Assembly (NCBI RefSeq): GCF_023065955.2
Contig: NW_026623067.1
Location: 54,072,444-54,136,443 of the forward strand
Origin: Ursus arctos
Taxonomy: Eukaryota > Chordata > Mammalia > Carnivora > Ursidae
DNA length: 64,000 bases
Direction of reading: 5' to 3'
Shown here: piece after piece, positions 45,634 through 57,944 of the stretch
Position numbering within the stretch: position 1 is the first letter of the stretch
How the letters are laid out: every line of letters starts with the position of its first letter
Program-made: the position numbers and the translations under genes
The notes under the pieces: model-generated
What the model saw: only the letters and a program-made list of their open reading frames with translations
Database searches by the model: none
Told to the model about the DNA's origin: nothing

Positions 45634-48204
45634 TATTCAGTAGTAAAAAAAAAAAAAAAAAGGAATCAAAGCATTTCTCCTTGATGCCATCCTGAGTTAT
45701 GGAACATGTTGTAAGAATGAGTAGAATATTCACAGGAAGGAGGGCACCTCAGCATTATCCAATTTAGGGTAGCACATGTCCCCCAACCTTTAATTTATCT
45801 GACCAGGTCTCCACCAGATCTGTTAAGGCCCCTTCATTTTCATCTTCTTAGACACCCAGCCATGGAGCATAAGATCACATTTGTAGGGACACTGTGACTG
45901 AACAAATATTTTCCTTTACATGGTGCTTTCAGAAGAATCCTTTTATCTTCTAGAGGGCTAGGCTCCTTGGATGTCTGAACAATGAGGAATCTTAGCAAGC
46001 TATTTCTACACCAGAGCCCTTGGAGCTTAACATACTTTGAAGTAGATTGCTCCCCATTGCAGGGCCACAAAAAAAGTGGGTTTTTTCATAGTCTTTGCAT
46101 TGATGTTTGCAAAGCCAGATGGCTTTGTAAAATGAGCCCCAAAGCAGTATAACTGATTAAAAGAAATGCCAGGTAGTTGAAGGCTTTCGTACCCAATGTG
46201 AGCCTGGCAGAAAGAATTGTTCTCTTGGGGTCCGTTAAAATTGGGAAATCTCACGCCCATCTTTAGGGGTCAGCCAATGACAATTGAGACAGGTGTTGGC
46301 AGCAGGAGCCTTAAAAATAAAGGCTGGAAAAAAAAACTCTCTAGCCAGCCATTGGGAGACCTGCCTCAAAAAGAAAAGAAACGGGCCAGTGACGAAGTGC
46401 TTTGAGGGTTGTAGGTACTTGGTGAGGCTGTGACTCACATACTTCAGGTTATCCTCTCATTTTGGGGTTGTTAGTACCGTATCCTAAATCTGCAATCGCC
46501 GGAAACCCTAAAGATTCCTTTGCCTCACAGCTTGGGGCCCCTGCTGTCCTGCTTCTCTGTAAATGACTCTGGTTGAGGATGCCAGAGTTCTGGCTCTTTT
46601 TTGTTGCCCATATAGAAATCATTCTGCTCGTGTCTGTAACCCTGAGCGCTGACCTTAACCTAAGACCACAGTCGTATATTTCAGGCTGTTGGTTGGAAGA
46701 CTGATGGAATCTGGCCTTGCAGGGAGAGGCATTCGGAGATGTAACAAATTGTTCTCTGGCTTCATAACCCACCATCCGATGATTGGGAAATGGGGTTCAG
46801 AGCAGGAGCAAGCTTGAAGATGAGGTTTAAAAACCTGTCATAAAAGAGGTAGCTGTCCCTGAGTTCAGTTGTTTTCCATCATCAGAAAACACTTTAATCC
46901 TGCAATGTATGTTATATGATAGAGGCTTGAAAACCAGACCTTCCCGTTCCATTTTCTCCCTGTTGCTGTCTCCTGTCATTTACTCATCAGATGTGGTGCT
47001 GATACGCTGACAGAGCAGTGATGGTGGAAGACCGGGGACCGGTGTTCCATAGAAATAGCTAATTTATGAAGAGTTGGTGTATTTTGATCTCTCTGAAGTT
47101 CTGTGGGCCCTTGTAAAGAGGGAAATAATTCAAACCTAGAGGCATTTCCAAGAATTGTTCTTCGGGTGGAAACTGATATGTGTATTCCTATTGTCCATTT
47201 CTTGAGTAATGTATAATTTGTGATATCTTAATAAGTTACAGCCAACTGGTCTTTATAGAAAATAATTTAATACTTGTATCAGTCACACAAGTGACCATTG
47301 TTAAACCAGAAAATACAGCCTGGAGAAGATGCATTCAAAATTACCTCTTATCACTTAAAGAAAAGATAGTTTAAAAAGCAAAGAATGTAGCTTTCTCTTG
47401 TGTCTTTTGATGAATTAAATAATTTTTCCTTTAGGTATCCCAGTGTTAGAGGCTCCTAGCATTTAAGAAATGGAGTAGCATTTTATTTTACTGTGAAGAT
47501 TCTCAGTTCATAAAGCATTTATCTTTTTTTTCTCATTATTCCCATTGTAGAAAAATTGGAGAAGTATAAAGAATAAAAGTTTTAATCCATAGTCTCACCA
47601 TGTGAAGATAGTCCCTGAAAGCATTTTAGTATATTTCTCTTCAGGCTCTTTTTCAACTCCTCATTACCTGATGATGATTGATTCTTGTTGCACATTTTCT
47701 TTCCAGCGGGGAAGTCCTTTCTGGAGCTGACCAGTTGTAGATGAGCTCAGTTCTGTGCTTGCCCGCAGTTGCTGTGCCATCGAACAGAAACAGCCAGGAG
47801 AGTGAAGTGCTGGACTGTTACTAATGGTCATGTATTCTTGTTTCGGGTACTGAGGCATTTCCTTATTTTCAGTAATTCATTTTAGAAAACTCAAAACGCT
47901 AACACTTTTTCTGCAGCTGTTGGCAATATTTGTTTAGGTTCAAGGAGGCTTTGACTTTTTATGTGCAGCAAATCACTTCTCACAACACATTTTAATAGGC
48001 TCCCGTAGTCAACCAAGAGATGATATATTCATTTAGGGAATAGAACAGATTTTCTTTGTGTTGCTGTAACACTCGGGGCTTTTTAAAATTTCCTCCGAAA
48101 CCAGCACTGCAGCCATTCTTAGCCAAGTTGTGGTTTGTGGAGTGATTTATTGATCAGGGAGGGTTTCCCAGAGTTGCTCAGGAAATATCACATGTGTACC
48201 TTTG
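45634..48204. other. Unique non-coding DNA with an L1 scrap
   Basis: A short L1M-like piece is likely at 47,555-47,650 ('aattggagaagtataaagaa', 'tccatagtctcaccatgtga'). The rest, especially 46,440-47,140, is repeat-free with several CpGs and could be conserved regulatory DNA, but I have no direct evidence. The 108-codon minus frame at 46,449-46,775 lacks motifs. Confidence 0.4.
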
Positions 48205-48330
48205 TACACGCTGTCCTGCTGGAATGCAGGCTCCCTAAGGTCAGGGGGTTTGGTTCCCTGCTATATCCCCTGTGTCTAGAACCATGCCTGGCATGTCAGA
48301 GTTGTTCCACAAATATTTGTAGATCCTGTT
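48205..48330 (+). repeat. L2 3'-end fragment
   Basis: 'gctggaatgcaggctcccta', 'aggtcagggggtttggttcc', 'ctgctatatcccctgtgtct', 'agaaccatgcctggcatgtc' and 'ccacaaatatttgtagat' reproduce the well-known 3' end of LINE-2. Confidence 0.85.
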
Positions 48331-48447
48331 TTGTGTGTTTTTAAATCGCATATTTCCCCTGTTGCTTAACACTCTCATTGACTAACCCCTTAGTCGGTTG
48401 ACTGAGCAATTACTGAATTCCTACATTAAGTCATTCCAACATCTAAT

Positions 48448-48673
48448 AAGAATGTGATGAGCTCCTCAGGGTGCCTGGGTGGCTCAGTTAGTTAGGAATC
48501 TGACTTTGGCTGAGGTCGTGATCATGGGGTTGTGGGATCAAGCCCTGTGTCTGGCTCCATGCTCAGCGGGGAGTCTGCTTGTCCCTCTACCTCTGCCCCT
48601 CCCTCCACTTGTACTCTCTTTCTCTCAAATAAATATTAATAAAATATTTTAAAAAAAGAATGTGATGTGCTCC
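48448..48673 (+). repeat. Can-SINE with 18-bp target duplication
   Basis: Body 48,466-48,655: A box 'tggctcagttagttaggaat', B-box region 'gggatcaagccct', 'cagcggggagtctgcttgtc', CT-rich tract and AAATAAATATTAATAAAA tail. Duplications at 48,448-48,465 and 48,656-48,673 agree at 17 of 18 bases (AAGAATGTGATG then A or T, then GCTCC). First Can-SINE after a 24-kb gap. Confidence 0.96.
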
Positions 48674-48838
48674 AAATACGATGGTAGATGTTGGCTTGTC
48701 AACTTAATGTATTTGTATCTAATGCAATGTTACTTCATTTTTTGCATTTAAGTCTTTTATCAAAACAGGTAAAAGTGATGAATTAGTTGCTGATTAATGT
48801 CTTAATATTTTTCTAGTCCTCTGTATAAAGAAGTGCAA

Positions 48839-49027
48839 GGGGACCTTGGTGGCTCATTCAGTTAAGCATTGGACTTGATTTCAGCTCAGATCATGACCCC
48901 AGGGTCCTGGAATCGAGCCCCAGGTCGGGCTCTGCATTCAGCGCAGAATCTGCTTGGGATTCTCTCTCCCCCCATTCCCCCCCGCTCATGCTCTCTCTCT
49001 CTAAAATAAATAAGTAAAAATTTTTAA
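48839..49027 (+). repeat. Can-SINE, plus strand
   Basis: Head 'ggggaccttggtggctcatt', B box 'ggaatcgagccccagg', 'cattcagcgcagaatctgct', CT tract and 'aaaataaataagtaaaaat' tail. Short duplication AAGTGCAA on both sides (48,831-48,838 and 49,029-49,036). It follows the preceding SINE by about 165 bp in the same orientation; its divergent head suggests a different subfamily and an older date. Confidence 0.94.
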
Positions 49028-50300
49028 AAAGTGCAATATAAATTTAATATTATCCTAAATTCTAGTTTATCCATTCAGGTTTTTGTCAAGGAGAATTTTA
49101 AGCATAGGTGATGTCCATTTCCATTTACCAATCTGAATTGAGTGCCAGAAATAGATACTTGTTCAAAGTGTATTTCCCATTGTTCTGGCTTGATTTCCTT
49201 ATATCACAGATTTATGGGGGGTGGGAACAAGTAACATGGGTGAATAAAAAAGACATTAATTGGTAAGAATAAAATTACCAATTTTTGTTATTAATGCCAT
49301 GCTTTTGAATACATTTACTGATAATTATTCTTTTGATAGATGAGAGAAAGAAAGGAAGGAGGGGAAAAAAAAAAAACAGTAACCAGTGGGTCTGTGGCCA
49401 AGGAACACCATTATTTTAGGTGGGTTGTTTTTGTAGTAAAATTGTAAAGGCATGTGTGAGAATAATAAAGACCAAATTCATGGTGGTGGCTACCTCTTGG
49501 GGGAGGAGGGTAACCAAGATCATGGAGTGGGGGTCGGGGCTTCAATAGTATTTATTTTTGACATGTCTCGTTGAGTAGTTGTTGATAACCAGGTGGGTGT
49601 TCATTATGCTATCCCTTCCTAGATTTTTTATTAAGAACAGTAAAAGATGGAGAGTGTATGTACATAGAAGTGAGATTTCCTCTAGTTCATTTCTGTTTAT
49701 GAAAAAGTTTAGCTTTGTTTACCAGCTTTTTCAGCCTCTTCCCTTTCCAGTATCTTCCGACCACATCCTATGACAGAAAGGCCAGGAGAGACAGAGAAAG
49801 GAGAGGTGTTATGGAAGCAGAGAAACATGTTTAAGAGAAACTGACAAAGAGAATACATTTCCATATTTGAGCCTGTTGAGTCACAAGAAGTGAGTGATTA
49901 CAGTGCCTCCTATGCATAATCATTTACTCTAATTTTTCTTGACTCAGATACTTCTGTTTCTGCAGAAGCCTTTGGCAGCTACCTATTGGTGTGGTTCTGT
50001 TCCATGCAGACTTTGAAACGTAGGTATCACACTGAGCCGTGTCTGGTTCTCATTGTCTTGGTCAAAGTGGTAGATGATCCTTGGTGTGGAGGGTCCTGTG
50101 GCTTCCTCTCATTCTCACTCTTGCTTGATGACTATTCCTGAATTACCCCCTAGAACATGCATGGCTGGAGCTTCAGTTATATAGATGATGGTTGTGGAAA
50201 ATGGTGGCCCTTGAGAAGTAGCTTGAGGTGTAGACATTTGAGAGAACGGGAGCTTTGCCCCAGACTTATGGAGGTGAGTGGATGTGATTCAGTCACCCCA
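49028..50300. other. Mostly unique DNA with a possible L1 scrap
   Basis: A weak L1M 3'-like piece lies at about 49,455-49,570 ('catggtggtggctacctctt', 'gggggaggaggg'). A-rich tract at about 49,363-49,377. No gene recognised. Confidence 0.4.
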
Positions 50301-50730
50301 TGTATTCAAGTGCCAGGGCCGCCATAACAAAGTGCCACAAACAAACCTTGTGTCTTAAACAATAGAAACTTCTTGTCTCACAGTTCTAGAGGCTAGACGT
50401 GTGGGATGAAGGGACTGCAGGGTTGGTTCCTCATGAGGTCTATGAGAGAGGATCTGTTCCAGGTCTCTCTCCCAGATCCTAGTGGTTGGCTGGCATTCTG
50501 GAGGTCCCTGGCTTATAGATGCATCTCCTCGATCTCTGCCTTCATCATGACCTGGCATCTCCCCTGTGTGCATGACTCTTTCTGTATCCAAGTCTTCCCC
50601 TTTCCTAGGGACATAGTCACTGGATTAGGGCCCACCCTAGTGATCATCTGCAGAGACACTATTTCCAAATAAGGTCACATTTGCAGGTACTGAGGGTTAG
50701 AACTAAGTATTTTCTGAGGTACACAGTTCA
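50301..50730 (-). mobile_element. MLT1-type (ERVL-MaLR) solo LTR, minus strand
   Basis: Reverse reading of a MaLR LTR: 'gccgccataacaaagtgcca', 'cttaaacaatagaaacttct', 'ctcacagttctagaggctag', 'cagggttggttcctcatgag', 'ggattagggcccaccctagt', 'ctatttccaaataaggtcac' and 'ggtactgagggttagaacta'. It is a long-decayed endogenous retrovirus-like LTR with no internal genes beside it. Frames of 78-88 codons on both strands are shadows. Confidence 0.88.
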
Positions 50731-51529
50731 TTTTGGAAGCCCCTCTAGTCTCATTCTCCCTGCCCAAATGTGGAAGGCGGATTCCACAAGCCAGTAGGTG
50801 TTGTCGAGCTCGAGCTTGTTGTAGTCTGTGCAACGTCCCCTTCCTTTTTCGTGAACTCCTCTGAATGGAAAAGCACAGGGGCAAGACAAGTTACTTGTTC
50901 AGGAGAGAGCAGTTGAAAGGCGCACTTGCCAGAGAACAAAGCCAGCATGAAATAGGAGTTGGTCCTTGCTCTTTCTTTTTCTTTCTGTCCAAGCTCTCCT
51001 GTACACCTCATTAGAGTAATCTATCGAAATCCAATCAATTCCACTTTGGATGATGGCAAATGAATACTATTTCTGCTGCATTACCTGTGAAGTGGTCCTC
51101 TGTGGATAAACCTGCAAACCTCTCACTATTTATAACATTGTTTCCCTGAGAATTGCGATCTGGTGTCTTAACTTTAAAGATACACCTTTCAAGTACTGCC
51201 TTGTATGTCATTGACATGAGCTGGGGATATGGATCTGGCCAGGCTTAGAGGCCCTGGCGGCTTTCTCCCTGCCATGTCAGGGCGCTTGGGGGAAGATGCA
51301 AAGGGACACTCAGAGCAAGTGTGCTCTGCCCTACTGGGAGACTGCCATCCTTGGCAGTGGTGTCTAGGGAACAAGGCTGGACCTTCATGTGCTTCGGGAA
51401 TTCCCTGGAGACGAGGCTTATGCCCAGAAGGAGAACTGGCAGAGACACTGGCAGAGACATCCTGCTGTGTACACAGTATCCACGATCCTGTTTTGGTTCA
51501 CTGATAAAACTGTGATTTTTGTCACAGTG
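50731..51529. other. Unique non-coding DNA
   Basis: Somewhat GC-rich around 51,220-51,440. Several overlapping frames of 60-91 codons on both strands, none with recognisable motifs. I see no splice-linked exon series. Confidence 0.4.
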
Positions 51530-51955
51530 GTAATGTGTTCAATTAAATGACTGTGCCTAACCAGCCTTCTTACCTCACAGCTGGATGGAGTTATGGTATT
51601 ACATATAGACCGATGAGATCTAAGTAAAAGTTGCTCAAGAGATAGTTTGTGGGAATCCTTTCTTTCACTTCCTTCTTCCAGTATGGAATGCATCTGTGTT
51701 GGCTAGAGCTCTGGCACCCATGTTGGTCTCTGAGGTGACCGTGAGGATAGAGTGCCTACTGAGGATGGTTGAACGGAGAGGTAGAAGTTGCTTGAATCAG
51801 ACGATTTGGTAGCCACCACTCCCACACTGGATTCCCTGCTTCGGAACCTCTTTTATGTGCAAAAGCAGTAAGCTGCTTTGTTTAAGCCACATATTTGGGT
51901 TACCAATTACATGCAGTTATAACTGCACCTAATCCTAACTGATCCAGAGATCTTT
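51530..51955 (+). mobile_element. Probable ERVL-type LTR fragment
   Basis: The 3' half carries 'agctgctttgtttaagccac', 'atatttgggttaccaattac', 'atgcagttataactgcacct' and 'aatcctaactgatc', the usual 3' end of old ERVL-type LTRs. The 5' half is too decayed to place. No internal retroviral gene is seen. Confidence 0.55.
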
Positions 51956-53820
51956 TCCATAGGAACCGAATCACTGCCCCTTAGAGTACCCAGTATATCC
52001 AGAGGGAAAGACTGGTCCAGGGAAAAGGAAGAAAGGAGAACTTCTTCCCAAGACCTAAAAACGGACTAGTTCATTGTGCCCCATGACATTTTTTCCCTAA
52101 GTCACCTTTTATGTGAAGTAGAAGAGAAGACTTTGAAAGCGTGTCCTGTTTAACTGCTCCCTTATTTATTCAGAACTCTGTTTCCTAATAGTGTCGACAG
52201 TGTAAGTCATTCCCATTTTCTGCCAGCCGACATTGACTTTCAGCAGCATCCCTATCTTGGCAGTACAGCATCGTTGTGAGTATTTCATTGCCTTTTTACC
52301 GTTGTTTTCGGAAGTTGAATTGAAACAGAAAAGAACATGCTGTATCAGTGATAAGAAGTGTAGCTCTCATACACTTAATGCAGCTGACACTAGAGGGGAG
52401 TTATCCAGCTTTCCAAAACGGACTAATATTTAGCCTGAATCAGACACTGACTGTGCTTGGTTTGGTGGTGTGTGATAGTTGATAGCGAATGAAAAGAACA
52501 AAATGCAAGGATGTGGACAGATTGGGAGTGTATCAATGAGGGGTGTATGAGCAATAATTAGAAAGTTTGAAACTTTTTTCTCTCTCAAGGAACAAAAAAT
52601 TGCCTAACAACGTATATTTGACTTTTTGGTATGTTTTTTAGGAATGTATAAAGCAGGAAAGTAGAGAATTGCTTTTACAGGTGGGTTCCCGATCTTTTTA
52701 GTATCTGATTGTCCAGTACAAGGCAGTGAATTGGGAGGAAGCCAGGATGGATGAGGCTTCTTTGGGACTGGACAGGGGTGGCCTGAGAGGAGGGGTCATG
52801 GGCATTTGCCCAGCTGCTGGGACAGAACGGAGGTTCAGTACCTGGCGGTGTGGGTGAGACACACTGTGCAGCTGTGTGGAGTAGATGAAGGTTTTGCCCT
52901 AGCTGTCCTTATCCTTCTTGAATCCTTCATGTTTCTCTGCAGCTCTGGATTCACAGCTAGCCCCTAGAAATGAAGATTTTCACGGAGGTCCAGGTTTAGG
53001 GGAAACATAGCTTCTCAGAATTTACTTGATCTCTAGCAAGACCAAATCATTTTCTAAATGTCTCCAAGTCACAGTGATGTGAGACCCTAAAAAGTACCTA
53101 TTGCTTGAGGTACTTAATAAGACAATTAATGCTCTCCTTTTTTACTTAAAGTATATAAAATATCACATTTTCTCACCGAGCATGTTTTCGCTTATTTTTA
53201 TCAGGTTTTACACGTTTACCAGAGTGTTTAAAAGTTCACTCTTAACCTCATTTCCTTGTTACCCTATTTTCCCCTCAGGCTGTTGATTTTATCAATTGTG
53301 TGTTTACCTTTCTGGCACTTATCAGGATCCTAATTCTTTACGGTGGGAGAAGAATTTCTGCCCTGGTTTTGGATAAATGTTGTCTTTCCTTGTTTGACTG
53401 ATTAATTGATTGATTGACTGAAAGAGTGGGGAGTGGGAAGGTTGGTAAAAGGAGCCTAGCTAACTCTGATTCACGCAGTTTTCTTAACACATTCCTGATG
53501 AAGTTACTCTAGTTAACAGTTGAACATAAAAACAGATTGGGCATGCCATTATGTTGGTTTTCATTCATTAATTTCTAGTTGTTAATCTGCAGCAATCTAG
53601 AAATTTTAAATTTTTTTTTTTTGTTAATCCATACTCTCTATCCCTCACCAAAAATATTCAGATGCTATTGAAGGCAGTATTGCTGCCAGGATGGAATGCA
53701 TATGTTAAGATACTATAAAAAGGGACAACATTCAGTTTCTCAAATGCAGGACTCAGTTTCCCACTGAAATTCCAACCAGTATGGAAATACTGACACCTGA
53801 TGTTGTATCACCACTTATTT
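51956..53820. other. Unique non-coding DNA
   Basis: No gene or named repeat recognised. A GATT/GATTGA-rich patch occurs at about 53,398-53,418 and T-tract at about 53,611-53,622. Confidence 0.45.
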
Positions 53821-54045
53821 TCAAGATTTATTTTATTTATTTATTTGAGAGAGAGCGAGAGAGCATGCTCATGCTCACAAGCTGAGGGGAGGGGCAGAGG
53901 AAAAGGAGAGAGAGAATCTTAAGCAGACTCCCTGCTTAGGATGGAGCCCCACGTGGGGCTTAATCACAGGACCCTGAGATCATGACCTGAGCCAAGATCA
54001 AGAGTTGGACACCTAAGCCATCCAGGTGCCCCTCGCCACTTTTTA
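53808..54045 (-). repeat. Can-SINE, minus strand
   Basis: Body 53,821-54,032: reverse tail 'tcaagatttattttatttat', AG-rich tract, 'agactccctgcttaggatgg', 'agccccacgtggggcttaat', 'gaccctgagatcatgacctg', 'gagttggacacctaagccat' and 'ccaggtgcccc'. Imperfect duplications TCACCACTTATTT and TCGCCACTTTTTA at the two flanks. It abuts the Tigger-like MITE to the right. Confidence 0.94.
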
Positions 54046-54050
54046 AAGTA

Positions 54051-54398
54051 CAGTTGACCCTTAAACAATGCAGGGCATTTAAGGGTGCTGATTCCCTGTG
54101 CAGTCACAAACCTGAGTATAAATTTTGACTCCCTCAGAATTTGAACTACTAACAGCCTACTGTTGACGAGAAGCCTTACCCATAATATATACTGTGGATT
54201 AACACATATTTGGCATATTTATTATATACTATATTCTTACAATAAAGCCAGGGAAAGGAAGCTGTCAAGAAAATCACGAAGTCGAGAAAATACATTTTAC
54301 GGTATGGTACTATATTTATTAAAAAAAAAAAAAAACACACCATCCCACATACAAGCAGAACCATACTGTTCTAAACTGTGTTGTTCAAGGGTCAACAG
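54051..54398. mobile_element. Tigger-like MITE, copy 1
   Basis: Terminal inverted repeats CAGTTGACCCTTAAACAATG at the left and TTGTTCAAGGGTCAACAG at the right define a non-autonomous TcMar-Tigger element (MER8/MER44-like). The left end is preceded by TA, the target of this superfamily. The interior 'actaacagcctactgttgac', 'gagaagccttacccataata' and 'gaaaatacattttacggtat' is shared with the copy at 56.25 kb. An A14 tract lies at about 54,320-54,333. No transposase is encoded. Confidence 0.88.
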
Positions 54399-56248
54399 TG
54401 CATGGAAGGAACCTTGAAGTCATGCTATCTTCAGGAAAGTATAGAAATGCTATCAAAACAGGTGAGTATCCAGCTTTCTTTTTTCAGGGGTGGTGATGAT
54501 ATGGATGCTGTCTTCAAAAGATAACCTAGCTGGTAAGAAAAATAAAATATGGACTCCCTTCTATTAACTGTCCCTTCTGAATTACTGTACATGAAATCTT
54601 AACCAAGAGGGCTTTTTAATAGTTGAGTCTGTCAGACTTCAGTTGGAATTGTTTGAGAGGTTTCCAGAGATGAGTAGCTGAGCACTGTTGATCAGGAAAA
54701 GCTTGGCTTTTTCATTGGAATTCCTGGGTTTGGAGAGAGGAGGCCAAGCCTAGAAATGAATGTCTGATGTTAACCTCTAGTTGGCATACTCAAACAGCAA
54801 TTTCATAAGATGCCGTTTCCGTAGGAGACTTTGGTTTTATTATTTTATTGTAGCTGGAGGGTTTGAGTTCAGAAGTGGAGGTGGTGGAGAGCTCTAGGCC
54901 ACCCTTGTAGGTTGTGTATTTCAGGAATTAACACAGTTTGCTTTCTTCTGAAAATAAAAAGGAAAAAAGTGGAGGAAAAAAGGAGATGAAATAAACTTGT
55001 GTTAAAATTGTGCTTGCACTTTGAATTAAATTCCCTGCATGACTGGTTCTTATTAAGACCAGAAATGACAAAACCTTGATGTGAGGGCCGCATTATAAAC
55101 GGAATAGGCGATGAAGGTTTTCTCCATATTGGTTGGTAATTAGCTGTGCGTGGGTCGTGGGTCGATGATTAGTTGTGTTCCTCAGAGCATGTCTGCAATC
55201 TTTGATATCTACTTAAGCTATGTAAATAATTTGCAGTTTTTATTATGATTTTTCTATTAATCTTTGGTAGAGTGAAATTTGATATTTTTCTCTATGACAC
55301 ACCATGAAATTTAGCAATTAAGTCCTTTCATTTATTCAAAGTCTGCACTTGGCTAAAATAAATTTCAACAAAATGCTGTGTTGGGGTTTTCAAAATATTA
55401 CCTAGTAGTTCTTTTGCAACCTGTAAACATAACTCTTCATTAGTATTTCTAATTGGATAGCTGTATCCTTTAATTCTCATCTATATAGGAAGTCATATTT
55501 TGAAATCTATAGGCACGGGGAAGCCAGAGATTCTTTGGCTTTGCAAAGCCTAATGTGGCTTTTGCTTATCTCAAGCTTATTATCGTTTATTACCACGTTT
55601 AACCATCCCTAGCCTGTGCCCATCTCTCTAACTGGAGTAGACCAAGTGCTCATATTTCTGATAATTCTCTTTTCCTGCATTGTACTTAGATGCTCCTTTT
55701 ATGTAGAAAAATTTCTGATAAATAAAAATATTTCAGTGATAATGAAGTATTTTTTAATTTGACCCTTTGAAAATGAGATCGTGAGATTTTGAATTGTGTA
55801 TACTTTTATTCGAGCAAAATTTTCCCAGCCAAACCTATTAGTTTTTCCTAATTCCTTTACTGATCCAGCTAGTTTCAATTTTTTGGTCCCCACTCTTTCT
55901 TTCCTGGTTGCATGTCACTTATTAATTAAAAAAAATAAAAAGAATAATGCACCTCCTCTAAATTAAACTTATTTTCTAACTAAGTGGTTTCATCCTGGGA
56001 ACCTGACAGCTTTCTGGCATCCCTGACATTGTGTAGCAACCTGTGTGTGTTTCCTGTAGCTTTCATAGGATTCTCGCAAGCCTCCTTGGCTGCCAGAAGT
56101 TACGGACTATGTTTTTCCGTCTAATGACAGTTTCTAACTACATTTTAAGCTTCTTGTGGTAAGGTGCTTTGCCTCACACTTGCCCTATGTGGACTACGGC
56201 AACAGTGTGTGGGAGACTGCCGATTTCACTGCTTCCCAAACCAACGTG
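54399..56248. other. Unique non-coding DNA between the two MITEs
   Basis: No gene recognised. AT-rich, with no open frame over 74 codons. Confidence 0.45.
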
Positions 56249-56555
56249 CGGTTGACCTTGGAACAACGCAGAAGGAAGGGGCACCAAATCCGGGCAGTCA
56301 CAAATCCACATAGAACTATGACACTCCAAGAACTAATCACTAATAGTCTATCATAGACCAGAAGCCTTGCCCAAAACATAAACAATAGATTAATATATGT
56401 TTTGTGTGTTATATCTATTCTGTACTCTATTCTTAAAGTGAACTAGCAAAAAAGTTAAGAAAATACGTTTACAGTACCATACTGTCTTTATCCAGAAAAA
56501 TCTGTGTATAAGTGACCCCGTGAAGTTCAAACATGTGGCATTCAAGGGTTAACTG
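56249..56555. mobile_element. Tigger-like MITE, copy 2
   Basis: Same family and same orientation as the copy at 54.05 kb: left end GGTTGACCTTGGAACAACGC, interior 'gggcagtcacaaatccacat', 'gaccagaagccttgcccaaa', 'gaaaatacgtttacagtacc', right end 'attcaagggttaactg'. It is more diverged at the termini. The 66-codon plus frame over it is not a gene. Confidence 0.85.
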
Positions 56556-56817
56556 TAGTTTGAGACATAGTGTTTAGAGGTATTCCTTTAATTTAAATGA
56601 TGTATAAACTTCCTTAAAAAGGAAATGTTTTCACGGCTGCAATGCTATGTATGTTATGTTATTTATTTTAATGATATTTTATTATATATAAAGAAAAAAG
56701 CCAGATAAAAACTCAGGTTCATTTTTACCACTGCAACTAAAACAAATTAAAACAAATACAACAAAACTGCCAGGAGTAACATTTACAGTAATAATACTGA
56801 TTTAATATTATGTATTT

Positions 56818-56970
56818 TCTTAAAGACTTGTGTTTATTTATTTGAGAGAGAGAGAGAAAGCATGAGCACCAGGGAGGGGCAGAGGAGGAGAGACAAGCAG
56901 GCACAGGACCCTGAGATCATGACTTGAGCCGAAGCCAGACACTTAACAGGTTGAGCCACACAGGTGCCCC
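56818..56970 (-). repeat. Can-SINE, minus strand, internally shortened
   Basis: Reverse element of about 150 bp: 'gtttatttatttgagagaga', 'ggaggggcagaggaggaga', 'aggaccctgagatcatgact', 'tgagccgaagccagacactt' and 'gttgagccacacaggtgccc'. The 'gactccctgc...gagccc' segment common to the other reverse copies is missing (internal deletion of roughly 40 bp). Flanking duplications TATTATGTATT at about 56,806-56,816 and 56,974-56,984. Confidence 0.93.
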
Positions 56971-57944
56971 TATTATTATGTATTAATGATGATATTTGGC
57001 TAAAACGAAATCATTCTTAGGACGGATATGCTGTTGGCTGATGTGCCACCTGCTTACTTCATTTGTTTGTTTCTTGAGTTGGCATATTTATCATACACAG
57101 TGTGGAGTTCTGTGACTTTTCTGACAGAAAGCCTTTAGTGACAACGGTTCCTTAGTGTTCCATGATGTCATTTGGCCCTGCCCTTATTTGCGTATTTAAT
57201 CCTCTGGTTTTTTCTCATTAACTCAGGAAAATTGAAATAGTAATACTGGGCCAACTTGATCATTACCGCAGGTGGAAACATGGCACTAAAATTATGGAAC
57301 AGTCTCAATTTAAAGGATAGTCATTACAGAGTTCATATTTTTTAAGATTCAATGAAATGTCAACAAAAATTTTTATAATGTGTTAAGCATTCATCTCCCT
57401 GAGAATCATTTTTAGACTCCACTTTGAGGAGGAGCACTGGCATAGAGTATACGAAGGGCCAAAATTGGTGCAAATTACTTTTAGTGCGTTCATGGATGTG
57501 ACTTGGTTTATAAGTAGATTGACATAATATTTATACCTGAAAGAGGTGAGCCTGGGTTCAATGAATTCTTGTCTTCATGTTTTTTACCAAAATGTGTATT
57601 TGCACCTAAGCTTTGGGGTTTTATTTGTTTGTTTGTTTGTTTGTATTTGTCTTTGGTTGTTTCTTATACAAAACCCAGCCTTGCTTTTAGCTGTATTACC
57701 TACTGCAAGTAAACGAACCTGGCAACAAAAGAAGGATCCAAGGGCAGGGGTGGGGACGAATATCGGCCAACCACGTGTTAACGAGTTAAAAGGTGGTAGA
57801 CCTCTGCACTGGGTGGAGACATAGTGCCCTTTAGTTAGTGATTCCATATATTCTGAAGAGGTTTCCCCCAAATCTCTGTATTTGAAAGTAGTAGCTACTA
57901 TAGTTAAAATCATAGGCTTTGTTTTCAGTTGGTGATGTTATCTT
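56971..57944. other. Unique non-coding DNA
   Basis: No gene recognised. A (TTTG)n patch at about 57,627-57,644 creates Val-Cys-Leu frames. Confidence 0.45.

Noticed and set aside
45536..45733. His-Thr repeat protein on the minus strand
   Set aside because: A translation of the (TG)n microsatellite and the adjacent A-run.
50355..50672. Overlapping 78- and 88-codon frames
   Set aside because: Contained in the MLT1-type LTR, which has no coding role.
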